DNA of 64,000 nucleotides, taken from NCBI GenBank assembly GCA_046330315.1, contig JAXLSZ010000010.1:124001-188000 (forward strand). The letters run 5' to 3'. Under the pieces are notes generated by a model that worked only from the letters and a program-made list of their open reading frames with translations, made no database searches and was not told where the DNA came from. Positions 39,756 to 49,335 of this stretch are shown here, piece by piece. How positions within the stretch are numbered: position 1 is the first letter of the stretch; each line of letters opens with the position of its first letter. Position numbers and translations under genes: made by a program. This DNA is from JAXLSZ01 sp046330315. Lineage in GTDB: Bacteria; Actinomycetota; Thermoleophilia; Solirubrobacterales; 70-9.

Positions 39756-39842
39756 CAGGTCCTCCCAGTTCGACGGCCGCTCTCGACGACAAGAATATCC
39801 ACGGGCCCCGGCCGCGAAGCCGGCCTCCCTAGTATCGGGACC

Positions 39843-40379
39843 GTGCCGCGCCCGCTCGCCCCGACCGCGCGCCCGCTCGCCTCGACCGCGCGCCCGCTCG
39901 CCTCGACCGCGCGCCCGCTCGCCCTGGCCGGGCTCCTGCTCGCCCTGGCCGGGCTCGCCGGCTGCGGCTCCGGCGCGGAAAGGACCCCGGCAGCCTGCCT
40001 GGCCGGACAGGCGGCCTACCAGCGGGCCCTTCGCTCGGCGCCGGGGGACGTGCGGCTGGCCGGCGGAACCCCGATCGGCGACTGCCTCACGCCGAACCAG
40101 AGCGCCGGGGACATCACCCGGGTCGGCTCGGCCCTGCTCGCGGCGACCACCAACCTCAACGCGGAGGCCCGGGCGGCCCCCCGCTCGCCCGCCCCGGTTC
40201 GCCTCGGCTACCTGATCGGGGCGGTGAGCGCGGGCGCCGGGGACACCGGAGGGATCCACGCCAACCTGGTCTCGCGGCTCACCGCTGCGGCGCGCTTCAG
40301 CCCGGGAGGGACCCCCCTCGACCCCGCGCTCGAGGCGGCCTACGCACGCGGGCGGGCGGCGGGACTGCGCCGGGGCTGA
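39843..40379 (+). CDS. Putative lipoprotein, function unknown
   Basis: 178 aa, GTG start. The signal peptide is unusual: three tandem TARPLAS-type units (from a 21-bp DNA repeat) precede a duplicated ALAGLLLALAGLAGC hydrophobic core ending in a lipobox (LAGC), so lipid attachment at that Cys is expected. The mature part has QAAYQRALRSAPGDVRLAGG, GDCLTPNQSAGDITRVGSAL and VRLGYLIGAVSAGAGDTGGI, an all-helical Ala-rich domain. No family recognised. It is divergent from the secreted repeat protein (87-nt gap). Confidence 0.7.
   Translation: MPRPLAPTARPLASTARPLASTARPLALAGLLLALAGLAGCGSGAERTPAACLAGQAAYQRALRSAPGDVRLAGGTPIGDCLTPNQSAGDITRVGSALLAATTNLNAEARAAPRSPAPVRLGYLIGAVSAGAGDTGGIHANLVSRLTAAARFSPGGTPLDPALEAAYARGRAAGLRRG
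39846..39950. repeat. 21-bp in-frame repeats inside a lipoprotein signal sequence
   Basis: Three tandem 21-bp units encode ARPLAST-like blocks, followed by a second short repeat (gccctggccgggctc, two copies) encoding ALAGL. Together they lengthen the n- and h-regions of the signal peptide. Confidence 0.85.
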
Positions 40380-40529
40380 GCGGGGCTTCGAAGCAGACCT
40401 CCCCCGGACCGGGGTCGCCGGCCCTGGCGCCAGTGCTGAGGGCCGCCCCCCGGGCAGGCGTCCGGACCGGGGTCGCCGGCCCCCGCTGGGTAACCTGCGG
40501 CGCGGCGAAGCGAAGAAGAAAGGAAGCCG

Positions 40530-41830
<1,301 letters not shown>

Positions 41831-41843
<13 letters not shown>

Positions 41844-41930
41844 CGCCTCTTGAGGACCCCCACGGGTAGCGCCTCTCGAGGGCCCCCACGGGTAGCGCCT
41901 CACGAGGGGCCCCCCACGGGTAGCGCCCTC
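41831..41930. repeat. 26-bp tandem repeat (4 copies) containing the fumC stop codon
   Basis: Copies of cccccacgggtagcgcctc plus a variable tail start at 41831, 41857, 41883 and 41911. Each includes the tag triplet that is the real fumC stop in the first copy. Confidence 0.93.
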
Positions 41931-41964
41931 AAGCGCCGTGGCATGGCCCGCGCCGCCCCACCCG

Positions 41965-42012
41965 GGTGTGTGGAGTTCTGCTGCTATAGGCACCGAAAGT
42001 CCACACACCCGC
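41965..42012 (+). repeat. 48-nt conserved intergenic element, copy B
   Basis: Starts GGTGTGTGGAGTTCT and ends CACACACCCGC. The outer 11 nt on each side (GGGTGTGTGGA / TCCACACACCC, 41964-42010) are perfect complements around a loop of about 25 nt. 39/48 identity with copy A at 17984-18031. It lies between convergent fumC and tetR ends. Confidence 0.75.
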
Positions 42013-42023
42013 GGCAGGGGCGG

Positions 42024-42605
42024 TCAGCGGGCGGCGGTCAGGGCCAGCAGGGTGCGCCGCAGGAGCGCCTGGACCTGCTCGCGGCTGGCCCGGCCCTGAA
42101 CCAGCCACTCCCCCGAGGCCGCCATCGCGGCACCGAGGAAGGCTCGAAGCGCGAGGCGGAGCTCCTCGCCGGCCGCCGGGCCCGCGTGGTTTGCGGCCAT
42201 CCGCTCCACGACCTCGTCGCGCGCGGCGCTGACGATCCTCGCCACCTCGGGGTCGCGCTCGGCCGCCCCGCTGCCGAGCAGGATCGACCACAGTGCGTGG
42301 TCGCGCTCCACGGCGTCGAGGAACCTGTCGAGGTTGCGCTCGACCATCTCCTCCACCGGAAGATCGGTGAGGTCGGTGCGGACGATCAGCGGGAGCTCGG
42401 AGGCGAGGTCGACGACGACGGCGAGGTAGAGGTCGCGCTTGGCCCCGAAATAGTGGTTGACCAGGCCCCGCGCCACTCCCGCCCGCTCCGCGACCTGCCC
42501 CATCGAGGCCGACGAGTACCCGCACTCGGAGAAGACCTCGCGGGCGGCCGAGAGGATCTCCTCCCTGCGAACGTCCGGTTCGAGCCTGGTCCTGGCGGCG
42601 GCCAT
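42024..42605 (-). CDS. TetR family transcriptional regulator
   Basis: 193 aa. The N-terminal DNA-binding domain has the full TetR helix-turn-helix: RREEILSAAREVFSECGYSS, MGQVAERAGVARGLVNHYF, GAKRDLYLAVV. The C-terminal ligand/dimer domain is all helical and undefined. It is divergent from the sulfatase gene, with a 57-bp gap that contains a 19-bp palindrome overlapping the sulfatase -35. Repression of both genes is therefore likely; the inducing ligand is unknown. Confidence 0.92.
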   Translation of the reverse strand: MAAARTRLEPDVRREEILSAAREVFSECGYSSASMGQVAERAGVARGLVNHYFGAKRDLYLAVVVDLASELPLIVRTDLTDLPVEEMVERNLDRFLDAVERDHALWSILLGSGAAERDPEVARIVSAARDEVVERMAANHAGPAAGEELRLALRAFLGAAMAASGEWLVQGRASREQVQALLRRTLLALTAAR

Positions 42606-42620
42606 CTCCCAGAGGCTATC

Positions 42621-42651
42621 TATTGACGCTGCGCCAATACCTGTGTTAGGG
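42621..42651 (+). promoter_or_regulatory. TetR operator overlapping the sulfatase promoter
   Basis: 42621-42639 is TATTGACGC-T-GCGCCAATA, a 19-bp palindrome with one mismatched pair. TTGACG (42623-42628) inside it is a good -35; 17 nt later TTAGGG is a weak -10. Position between the divergent tetR and sulfatase genes supports autoregulation and repression. Confidence 0.7.
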
Positions 42652-42662
42652 TCGCGCCGCCG

Positions 42663-44243
42663 ATGAGGAGGGGACTGTCAGCAGCCGGTCTCGTGGGGAT
42701 CGTCGCGCTGGCGGCGCTGTTGATCAGCCCCGCCGGGGCGAGGCCGCCGGCCGAGCCGGGCGGGCGGGTGGCGGCCAAGTCGGACGAGCGGGTGGCGGGC
42801 GAGCCGGGTGCGAGGCCGGCGGCAGAGGCGGGCGGGCGGCCCAACGTGGTCGTGATCATGACCGACGACCAGGACTTCCGCTCGATGTGGGCGATGCCGA
42901 AGACCCGCCGGCTGATCGCCGCCCGGGGAACCTTCTTCCGCCAGGCGATCGACAACTACTCGCTCTGCTGCCCGTCGCGGGCGACCTTCCTGACCGGGCA
43001 GTACGCCCACAACCACGGGGTCGTGTGGAACAACTACCCGCTGGGCGGCTACCGGAAGCTGAAGGGCCACAACACGCTCCCGGTCTGGCTCAGCCGGGCC
43101 GGCTACTGGACGATCCACATCGGCAAGTACCTCAACGAGTACGGGGAGGAGAAGCCGCGCGAGGTCCCGCCCGGCTGGGACGACTGGCACGGCGGGGTGG
43201 ACCCGACGACATACGACTACTACGGGTTCACGATCAACAACAACGGAAGGCTGAGGACCTACGGCCGCAAGCCGAAGGACTACTCGACCGACGTCTACAC
43301 CGGGCTCGCCGTGGACGCGATCGAGCGGGCCTCGAAGATGCACCGCCCCTTCTTCCTGAACCTCGCCCCCAACGCCCCCCACACGGTCGCGGTGCAGAGC
43401 AAGGCCCGCATGGAGGGGACTCCGGCGCTGCCGCCCCCGCGCTACGCCGATGTCTTCGCCGACGCCCCGATCCCGCGCTACCCCGACTTCAACGAGGCCG
43501 ACATCTCCGACAAGACGACCCAGCTCCAGGCGATCTTCGCGAACCCGCTCACCGACGAGCAGATCTCGGCCCTCCAGGACCACTGGCGGGGCCGCATGGG
43601 CGCGCTGCTCGGCGTCGACGACATGGTTCAGCGCGTGGTCAGGACACTGAAGCGCACCGGCGAGTACGGCAACACGGTGATCGTCTTCGTCTCCGACAAC
43701 GGCTGGATCCTCGGCGAGCACCGCCTCTACGACCCGGTCACCCAGGACGGCAAGCCCTCCGGTGTGAAGTATTTGCCCTTCGAGGGCTCCACGCGGGTGC
43801 CGCTGATCATCGCCGGCCCCGGCTTCCCCAGGAACGAGAAGGTCAACGGGGTGGTCAGCAACGCCGACCTGGCGCCGACCATCGCGGACCTCGCCAACGT
43901 CCGCCCCGGGCTCACCGAGGACGGCATCTCGCTGCTCAAGGCCGTGCACGACCGGCGGCGCTACCTGCGCAACCGCGGCGTGCTGATCCAGACCTTCCCG
44001 AACCCCAGGGCGCCGGCCTACGAGTCGATCCGCACGGCCCGCTACCGCTACGACGTGCAGGTCGACGGCCAGGAGGGTCTCTACGACCTCAAGCGCGACC
44101 CGTGGGAGCTGCAGAGCGTCCACGACGACCCCCGCTACGCCGAGATCAAGGCGATCCTCAAGCGCCGCCTCGCCAGGCTCAGCGACTGCAAGGGCGAGAC
44201 CTGCCGCAAGCCCTTCGGTCCGCTCCCGGCGCCCGGGGGCTGA
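42663..44243 (+). CDS. Secreted sulfatase (arylsulfatase/choline-sulfatase superfamily)
   Basis: 526 aa, exported: signal peptide GLVGIVALAALLISPAGA, then a low-complexity Gly/Pro/Ala linker. Sulfatase core: RPNVVVIMTDDQDFRSMW (metal Asp pair), SLCCPSRATFLTGQYAHNHG (the CxPSR motif whose Cys is converted to formylglycine), YWTIHIGKYLNEYG (active-site His/Lys), NLAPNAPHT, and VIVFVSDNGWILGEH (metal DN). Resembles N-acetylglucosamine-6-sulfatase-type enzymes. Expression is likely controlled by the divergent TetR. A formylglycine-generating enzyme would be needed and is not in the window. Confidence 0.92.
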   Translation: MRRGLSAAGLVGIVALAALLISPAGARPPAEPGGRVAAKSDERVAGEPGARPAAEAGGRPNVVVIMTDDQDFRSMWAMPKTRRLIAARGTFFRQAIDNYSLCCPSRATFLTGQYAHNHGVVWNNYPLGGYRKLKGHNTLPVWLSRAGYWTIHIGKYLNEYGEEKPREVPPGWDDWHGGVDPTTYDYYGFTINNNGRLRTYGRKPKDYSTDVYTGLAVDAIERASKMHRPFFLNLAPNAPHTVAVQSKARMEGTPALPPPRYADVFADAPIPRYPDFNEADISDKTTQLQAIFANPLTDEQISALQDHWRGRMGALLGVDDMVQRVVRTLKRTGEYGNTVIVFVSDNGWILGEHRLYDPVTQDGKPSGVKYLPFEGSTRVPLIIAGPGFPRNEKVNGVVSNADLAPTIADLANVRPGLTEDGISLLKAVHDRRRYLRNRGVLIQTFPNPRAPAYESIRTARYRYDVQVDGQEGLYDLKRDPWELQSVHDDPRYAEIKAILKRRLARLSDCKGETCRKPFGPLPAPGG

Positions 44244-44330
44244 GCCGGGACGCAGGTCCGCACCGAGGCGCTTGGGGGCCGAGGCGGCGCCCGTGGTGTG
44301 AGCCCGGACGGTGGCGGGCCGGCGCCGCGA

Positions 44331-46622
44331 TCAGCCGGCGGTGCGGACCCGCTCGCAGCCGGAGAGGCTGTCGCGTCGGTCGGCGAGGGCGCGGTCGTGA
44401 CGGCCTGGACCGCAGGCGACGCGGTCACGCTCGCCGTCGGCCGCATCGACGACGTCATCGCCGCTGCCCGCCCTGATCCGGTCCGCACCGGCCCCGCCGC
44501 TGATCCGATCCGCACCGGCCCCGCCCCTGATCCGATCCGCACCGGCCCCGCCGTTCATCCGATCCGCACCGGCCCCGCCGTTCATCCGGTCCGCACCGGC
44601 CCCGCCGTTCATCCGGTCCGCCCCGGTCCCGCCCTCGATGCAGTCGCCGCCCGCCAGCCCGATGAGCCGGTCGCGGCCGCCGCGGCCCAGCAGACGATCG
44701 CTCCCCCTCGTGCCCACCAGACGGTCGCGGCCGCCGTCGCCGAGGCGACGGTTGGCGCAGTGACCGAGGGCGTAGCCCCGACGCGGATCGGAGATCAGCA
44801 ACTCGACGTTTCGGTCCTTCGCCGCCCCCTCGCCGCAGGGGTCGGGCGAGCAGCGGCGAGCGCCCGAGTCGGGGTCGTTGTAGGCGAGGGTGCGGCCGAG
44901 CGAGGCGAGCTGGTCGACGCCGAAGGAGCCGGCCGGGCCCGACGGGGGAGCGGCGGCGCTCCCGGCGTGGTCCACCACCGTGCCGAACAGCGAGAGGGTG
45001 CCGTCGCGGTTGTCGAAGAGTTGGAGCAGGCGGGCCTGCTGGGGCCAGTCGGCCTCGGCGGCGACCCGGACCATCCAGAACCCGCCGCCCTTGCCGTCGG
45101 GATAGGGCTCGACCCGGTTGACGTGGCTGTGGCCGGCGACCCAGGCGATCACGTGCGGGTTGCGATGGAGCAGCCTCACCAGGTCGTCGCCGAGGTGGAT
45201 CGGGGTCGAGTCGCGAGGGTCCACGTCGCAGCCGGGGTCGTCGCCGGGACCCGGCGGCTGCGGATCGCCGCAGGCCGGAGCCACCTCGTCGGCGACGTCG
45301 GCGGTGAGGCTGTCGATCGCGTGGTGGCTGAAGAGGATGACCAGCTCGTCGGCGCGGGCGGCGCGGCGCAGCTCCCGCCGCAGCCAGCGGAACTGCGGGT
45401 CATCGACGTTGCCCTCGGCCGAGGTCCCGAGCACGCCCCCCTCGGAGACGGTGTCGAGGGCGATCATCCGGATCCCGGGCCGCGGGCTGAAGCCGTAGTA
45501 GCCGGCGGCGCCGCGGGAGGCGGTCTCCTCGGCATCGTCCACGTAGTCGAAGCCGTGGCCATCGGCCTGCGAGCCGGACTCGAAGACCTGCTTGAACTGG
45601 CTCTTGGAGACGTAGCGCCGGTCGGGGTCGGGCGGGGTGAGGATCGTGTCGCCGCCCGGGGGCAGATCGTGGAGGTCGAGGACGTCCTGGATCGAGAAGT
45701 CCAGGAAGGTGCTGCCGTCGGGGAAGAAGGCGCTGAGCGGCTTGATGCATCCGGTGGCGACGGTCTCGAAGACCGTGGTCGCTGCGACGTTTCCCTGCAC
45801 CAGGCCGTCGTGGTTGCCGAAGGCGACGTAGCTGGGAACATCGAGGCCGGCGGCGTCGAACCCGGCCTGGGCGCGGTCCATCAGGCCCGTGTACTGGGGG
45901 AAGCCCGAGTACCGGCCCGGCGGCTGCGCCGCCAGGTCCGGGGCGTAGAACGGTGTGCCGGGATAGTCGGCGGTGTCCTGGACGCCCGTGTAGCGGGCCG
46001 CCTCGGCGGCCCCGGGCACGCCCGCGACCGCGCACAGCGGATTGGGGTCCCCGCTGGAGGCGGTGCCGCTGTTCGGGTCGAGCGCCCCGCCCTCGAGCAG
46101 CGTCCGCACCCACTCCGTCTCGTTGAGCTGCTGGCTGTCGGCGGAGTCCCCGGTGTCGATCGCGAAGTCCATCGCCGGGCGGCGGCCCTTCGCGGCGGGG
46201 ACCGGGCCGGCGCCGGCGAAGGCGTTGAGCTGGCGCACCATCGCGTCGTCGATCTGCGGCTCCAGCGCCTCCCAGGGCCGGAAGGCGGCGCTGAAAGCGG
46301 GCAGCACCGAGTCCAGCGCCTCGACCCGGGAGGGGCTCTCCTCGTCGGCGAGCTGGAAGTCGGAAAGCTGGCCGAGATAGACCAGCGAGCGGCGGCGCGC
46401 CGCGCGGCCGGCCCGCGCCCTGCCGACCCCCTCCTCGCGCACCACGTACCCCTCGCCGCCGGCGCCCAGCGAGAGCTGGCGGAAGCCGGGCGCGGCGTCG
46501 GCGACGATTCGCTGCTCGACCGTGGTCTTGCCGAGGGTGTCGGAGGCGGGAGCGGCCGCCGCCGCGCTGCAGGCGAAGAGAGGCAGCAGGGCAGCGAGGC
46601 AGGTGGCGAGACGGCGCGTCAC
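44331..46622 (-). CDS. Secreted metallophosphoesterase with C-terminal RTX-like repeats
   Basis: 763 aa with signal peptide (TCLAALLPLFACSAAAAA). Calcineurin-like phosphoesterase core over about residues 80-560, of the actinobacterial TIGR03767-like group: YLGQLSDFQLADEESPSR, DFAIDTGDSADSQQLNETEW, SYVAFGNHDGLVQGN (GNHD), LVILFSHHAIDSL, and VIAWVAGHSHVNRVEPY (GHSH). After a linker, residues about 650-730 are nonapeptide repeats GGAGADRMN / GGAGADRIR, resembling RTX calcium-binding beta-rolls (GGxGxDxxx). The tail has a Cys-containing end. A secreted phosphatase displayed or folded with calcium is likely; substrate unknown. Confidence 0.85.
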   Translation of the reverse strand: MTRRLATCLAALLPLFACSAAAAAPASDTLGKTTVEQRIVADAAPGFRQLSLGAGGEGYVVREEGVGRARAGRAARRRSLVYLGQLSDFQLADEESPSRVEALDSVLPAFSAAFRPWEALEPQIDDAMVRQLNAFAGAGPVPAAKGRRPAMDFAIDTGDSADSQQLNETEWVRTLLEGGALDPNSGTASSGDPNPLCAVAGVPGAAEAARYTGVQDTADYPGTPFYAPDLAAQPPGRYSGFPQYTGLMDRAQAGFDAAGLDVPSYVAFGNHDGLVQGNVAATTVFETVATGCIKPLSAFFPDGSTFLDFSIQDVLDLHDLPPGGDTILTPPDPDRRYVSKSQFKQVFESGSQADGHGFDYVDDAEETASRGAAGYYGFSPRPGIRMIALDTVSEGGVLGTSAEGNVDDPQFRWLRRELRRAARADELVILFSHHAIDSLTADVADEVAPACGDPQPPGPGDDPGCDVDPRDSTPIHLGDDLVRLLHRNPHVIAWVAGHSHVNRVEPYPDGKGGGFWMVRVAAEADWPQQARLLQLFDNRDGTLSLFGTVVDHAGSAAAPPSGPAGSFGVDQLASLGRTLAYNDPDSGARRCSPDPCGEGAAKDRNVELLISDPRRGYALGHCANRRLGDGGRDRLVGTRGSDRLLGRGGRDRLIGLAGGDCIEGGTGADRMNGGAGADRMNGGAGADRMNGGAGADRIRGGAGADRISGGAGADRIRAGSGDDVVDAADGERDRVACGPGRHDRALADRRDSLSGCERVRTAG
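44473..44634. repeat. 27-bp in-frame tandem repeats encoding RTX-like nonapeptides
   Basis: About six near-identical 27-bp units encode the GGAGADR(M/I)x nonapeptides at the phosphoesterase C-terminus. Low divergence between units implies recent expansion. Confidence 0.88.
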
Positions 46623-46702
46623 CGCCCCACCGTACCGTCGCCGGCGCCGCTCGCCGGCGACTCCTCGCCGCTCCCCCTTGCGCCCCCCCTCATGGGCTCA
46701 TC

Positions 46703-48148
46703 TCACCCCTGGAAGGTGACGAAGCGCTCCTCGGTCAGCTCCCGGACGGCGAAGGCGGGGCCCTCGCGGGTGTTGCCGGAGTCCTTGACGCCGCCGTAGG
46801 GCTGCTGGTCGGCCCGGAAGGTGGGCACCTCGTTGATCAGCACACCGCCGAACTCCAGGGTCTCGGCCGCCTGCAGCGCCCTGCCGACGTTGGGCGTGAA
46901 GACGCCGGCCTGCAGACCGAACTTCGAGTCGTTCGCCATCGCCAGCGCCTCGCCCAGATCCGAGAAGCGGTCGAGGGTGGCGACCGGCCCGAAGATCTCC
47001 TCGCACCAGACCTTCGCCATCCTCGCCGGGTGGGCGATCACGGTCGGCGCCAGGCAGCGCCCCTCGTCCACCAGCTCCCCGCCCGTGAGGACCTCGCCGC
47101 CGGAGTCGCGCGCCTCGTCCACCCACTCCTTGACGCGGTCGCGGTCGCCGGGCGAGATCAGCGGGCCGACGTCGGTGTCCTCGTCGAGCGGGTCGCCAAC
47201 CACCAGCGACTCGACGTTCGAGACGAGCCTCTCGGTGAAGGCGTCGGCGACCTCCTCGTGGACGAGGATCCGCTGCACCGAGATGCAGCTCTGCCCGGCG
47301 TGCGAGAAGGCGTGGAGCCTCGCCTTGTCGGCAGCCGTCTCCCAGTCGCCGTCGGCGTCGACGATCAGCGGCGCGTTGGAGCCCAGCTCGAGGTTTACCT
47401 TCTTGTGGGGCACCCGGCTGCGGATCCCCCAGCCGACCGGCGCCGAGCCGGTGAAGGTGACCGCGCGTGTCCACTGGTCCTCGACGATCGCGTTGCCGAC
47501 CTCGGCGCCGGGCCCGGGGAGGATGCTCAGCCAGCCCTCGGGCAGCCCCGCCTCGAGCAGCACCTCGGCGAGCTTGAGCGCCGAGATCGGCGTCTGGCCG
47601 GCCGGCTTGAGGACCACGGCGTTGCCGGCGGCGATCGCCGGCCCGAGCTTGTGGGCTACCAGGTTGAGCGGGAAGTTGAAGGGGCTGATCGCACCGACCA
47701 CCCCGTAGGGGACACGCAGCACCACGCCGAGCTTTCCGGCCCCGGCGAGAGAGGCATCCATCGGCACCATCCCCCCGGTCAGCCGCCGCGCCTCGACCGC
47801 CGAGAAGGTCAGGGTCTCGGCGGCCCGGGCGGCCTCGACCCTGGCGGTCTTGATCGGCTTGCCGGCCTCGGCGGCGATCGCGGCGGCCAGCTCCTCGGTC
47901 CGGCCGGCAACGATCCTCGCGGCCCGGTCCAGGACGGCCGCCCGCTCGTGCTGGGGGAAACCGCCGGCGGCGAAGGCGGCGTGGGCGGCCTCGGCGGCGC
48001 GCTCGACCAGCCCGGCGCCGGCCTGCGCGACGCGGCCGACCACGCTTCCGTCGTAGGGGCTCGCGATCTCCTCCCAGGCGCCGGTCTCCTCCCACTGCCC
48101 GGCAACCAGGAGCCTGTGGTCGGTCGCCTCGATCGTCACGGTCGCCAA
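46703..48148 (-). CDS. NAD(P)-dependent aldehyde dehydrogenase
   Basis: 481 aa, ALDH superfamily, cytosolic. VVGAISPFNFPLNLVAHKLG (N-P-catalytic Asn block), GNAVVLKPAGQTPISALK, VTFTGSAPVGWGI (cofactor loop), LELGSNAPLIV (general-base Glu) and HAGQSCISVQRILV (nucleophile Cys). EEIFGPVATL near the end. The NFPLN and PHKKVNLELG style resembles non-phosphorylating glyceraldehyde-3-phosphate, lactaldehyde or succinate-semialdehyde dehydrogenases; the substrate cannot be fixed. GGAGGCGAG precedes the ATG. No pathway partner is adjacent. Confidence 0.9.
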   Translation of the reverse strand: MATVTIEATDHRLLVAGQWEETGAWEEIASPYDGSVVGRVAQAGAGLVERAAEAAHAAFAAGGFPQHERAAVLDRAARIVAGRTEELAAAIAAEAGKPIKTARVEAARAAETLTFSAVEARRLTGGMVPMDASLAGAGKLGVVLRVPYGVVGAISPFNFPLNLVAHKLGPAIAAGNAVVLKPAGQTPISALKLAEVLLEAGLPEGWLSILPGPGAEVGNAIVEDQWTRAVTFTGSAPVGWGIRSRVPHKKVNLELGSNAPLIVDADGDWETAADKARLHAFSHAGQSCISVQRILVHEEVADAFTERLVSNVESLVVGDPLDEDTDVGPLISPGDRDRVKEWVDEARDSGGEVLTGGELVDEGRCLAPTVIAHPARMAKVWCEEIFGPVATLDRFSDLGEALAMANDSKFGLQAGVFTPNVGRALQAAETLEFGGVLINEVPTFRADQQPYGGVKDSGNTREGPAFAVRELTEERFVTFQG

Positions 48149-48162
48149 ACTCGCCTCCTCCG

Positions 48163-48178
48163 CTCGCTTGCGAGCGTC
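48163..48178. terminator. Small hairpin upstream of the aldehyde dehydrogenase
   Basis: CGCTCGC-TT-GCGAGCG-type stem between two minus-strand genes. It may end the transcript of the 48296 gene, but no T-run follows, so confidence is low. Confidence 0.3.
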
Positions 48179-48295
48179 AGCCTAGAGGAAGCCGGCTCAG
48201 GACCGGCCCGGCCGGCGAGACCGATCGAGGGCATCGCGGTGGTGCTCGTCTGCGGTTTCGCGGGCGGGGCCGGGCCTCACCGCCTGGCCCGGCGC

Positions 48296-49303
48296 TCAGC
48301 CGTCGCCGTAGGGCTGGACCGGGATGCCGTGATCGGTCTCGCGCATCCCGAGCTCGTAGGCCGCGCCGCCGGGGAGCCGCAGGATCCGGTCCGGTTTGCC
48401 CTCGCGCTCGACCTTCAGCTCGAGGTCGGCGATCGAGCAGTTGAGCGTGTTGTGGAGGTCCTCCAGGGCACGCTCGGGCCGGCCCGGGTCGGCGTAGACC
48501 CAGGCGACGAAGTCCCTGGCCGGCGCCGAGACCCGCCCGGAGACGACCACGCCGCGGCCGGCGAACCGGAAGTCGCAGCGGGTCGGGCGCTCGGCCACCC
48601 GGCAGGAGCGGATGCGGTCGAGGCCGCCCAGCCGGTGCTCGACGCCGTCGAGGACGAGCATCCCCGAGGGGATCCAGCGCGTCGTCCACCGTCCGGCGCG
48701 CACCCTTGCCGCGCCGGCGTCGAAGTAGGCGCCCGGGGCGTCGGGGAACCCGGTGCCCTCCAGCCAGACCCAGCGCTCGGCGTGCTCGCTGCCCCAGTTG
48801 TGGCCGATCATCCCGGGCCATCCCTCGATCTCGTAGGCCTCGCCCCCGACCTCGACGTGCCCGTCGAAGCGGGCGTCCGGATAGGGGGCGACGAACTTGG
48901 TCCGCGGCAGCGGGGCCTCGTAGAGCCAGTCGGCCGGCAGGTAGCGGCAGGGGCCGGCATCCCCCCCGAAGCTCAGGTCCCAGCTTGCCGTGAGCGCCCC
49001 GGTGGCCAGCGCCCCGTGCGCCCGGCCGGGCCCGATCTCCGACCCGGCGACCCTGATCCAGGCGCCCAGCGGCGCCGAGAGCTCGGCGGCGGGCACCGTG
49101 ACCTTGGTGGCCAGCGGCCGCTCGGCGGAGGCGTCGAAGAGCGTGAACCACAGCGAGCCCTGCGGCTCGGCGCCGGGGCGCTTGTGGACCGTGTGGCGGA
49201 TCCAGATCCCCCGGCCGCCCCCGGGCCGGCAGGCCTTGACGTAGAAGCTCTCGTAGTGCCCGGCCTCGGCGGGCACCCTCGGGAACCTGGCGCTCTGATC
49301 CAT
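48296..49303 (-). CDS. CrtC/AttH-like (hydroxyneurosporene-synthase/tocopherol-cyclase-type) protein
   Basis: 335 aa, soluble beta-rich protein resembling the AttH/CrtC double-lipocalin fold. Supporting phrases: ESFYVKACRPGGGRGIWIRH at the N-terminus, GMIGHNWGSEHAERWVWLEG (the GHNWGxEH...WxW signature seen in tocopherol cyclase/CrtC relatives), and WTTRWIPSGMLVLDGVEHRLG in the second half. CrtC members hydrate carotenoids, but many homologues are uncharacterised and no carotenoid genes are nearby. So the biochemical role is open. It sits 32 nt after ychF on the same strand. Confidence 0.7.
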   Translation of the reverse strand: MDQSARFPRVPAEAGHYESFYVKACRPGGGRGIWIRHTVHKRPGAEPQGSLWFTLFDASAERPLATKVTVPAAELSAPLGAWIRVAGSEIGPGRAHGALATGALTASWDLSFGGDAGPCRYLPADWLYEAPLPRTKFVAPYPDARFDGHVEVGGEAYEIEGWPGMIGHNWGSEHAERWVWLEGTGFPDAPGAYFDAGAARVRAGRWTTRWIPSGMLVLDGVEHRLGGLDRIRSCRVAERPTRCDFRFAGRGVVVSGRVSAPARDFVAWVYADPGRPERALEDLHNTLNCSIADLELKVEREGKPDRILRLPGGAAYELGMRETDHGIPVQPYGDG

Positions 49304-49335
49304 CGCGCCCGACCCTACCGCCCCGGGGGTCTCCC

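Noticed and set aside
42678..44123. Minus-strand 481-codon frame opposite the sulfatase
   Set aside because: The sulfatase has a complete catalytic signature and signal peptide; the opposite frame has neither.
44473..44634. 27-bp array as a CRISPR-like repeat
   Set aside because: It is in frame, encodes regular RTX-like nonapeptides and has no spacers.
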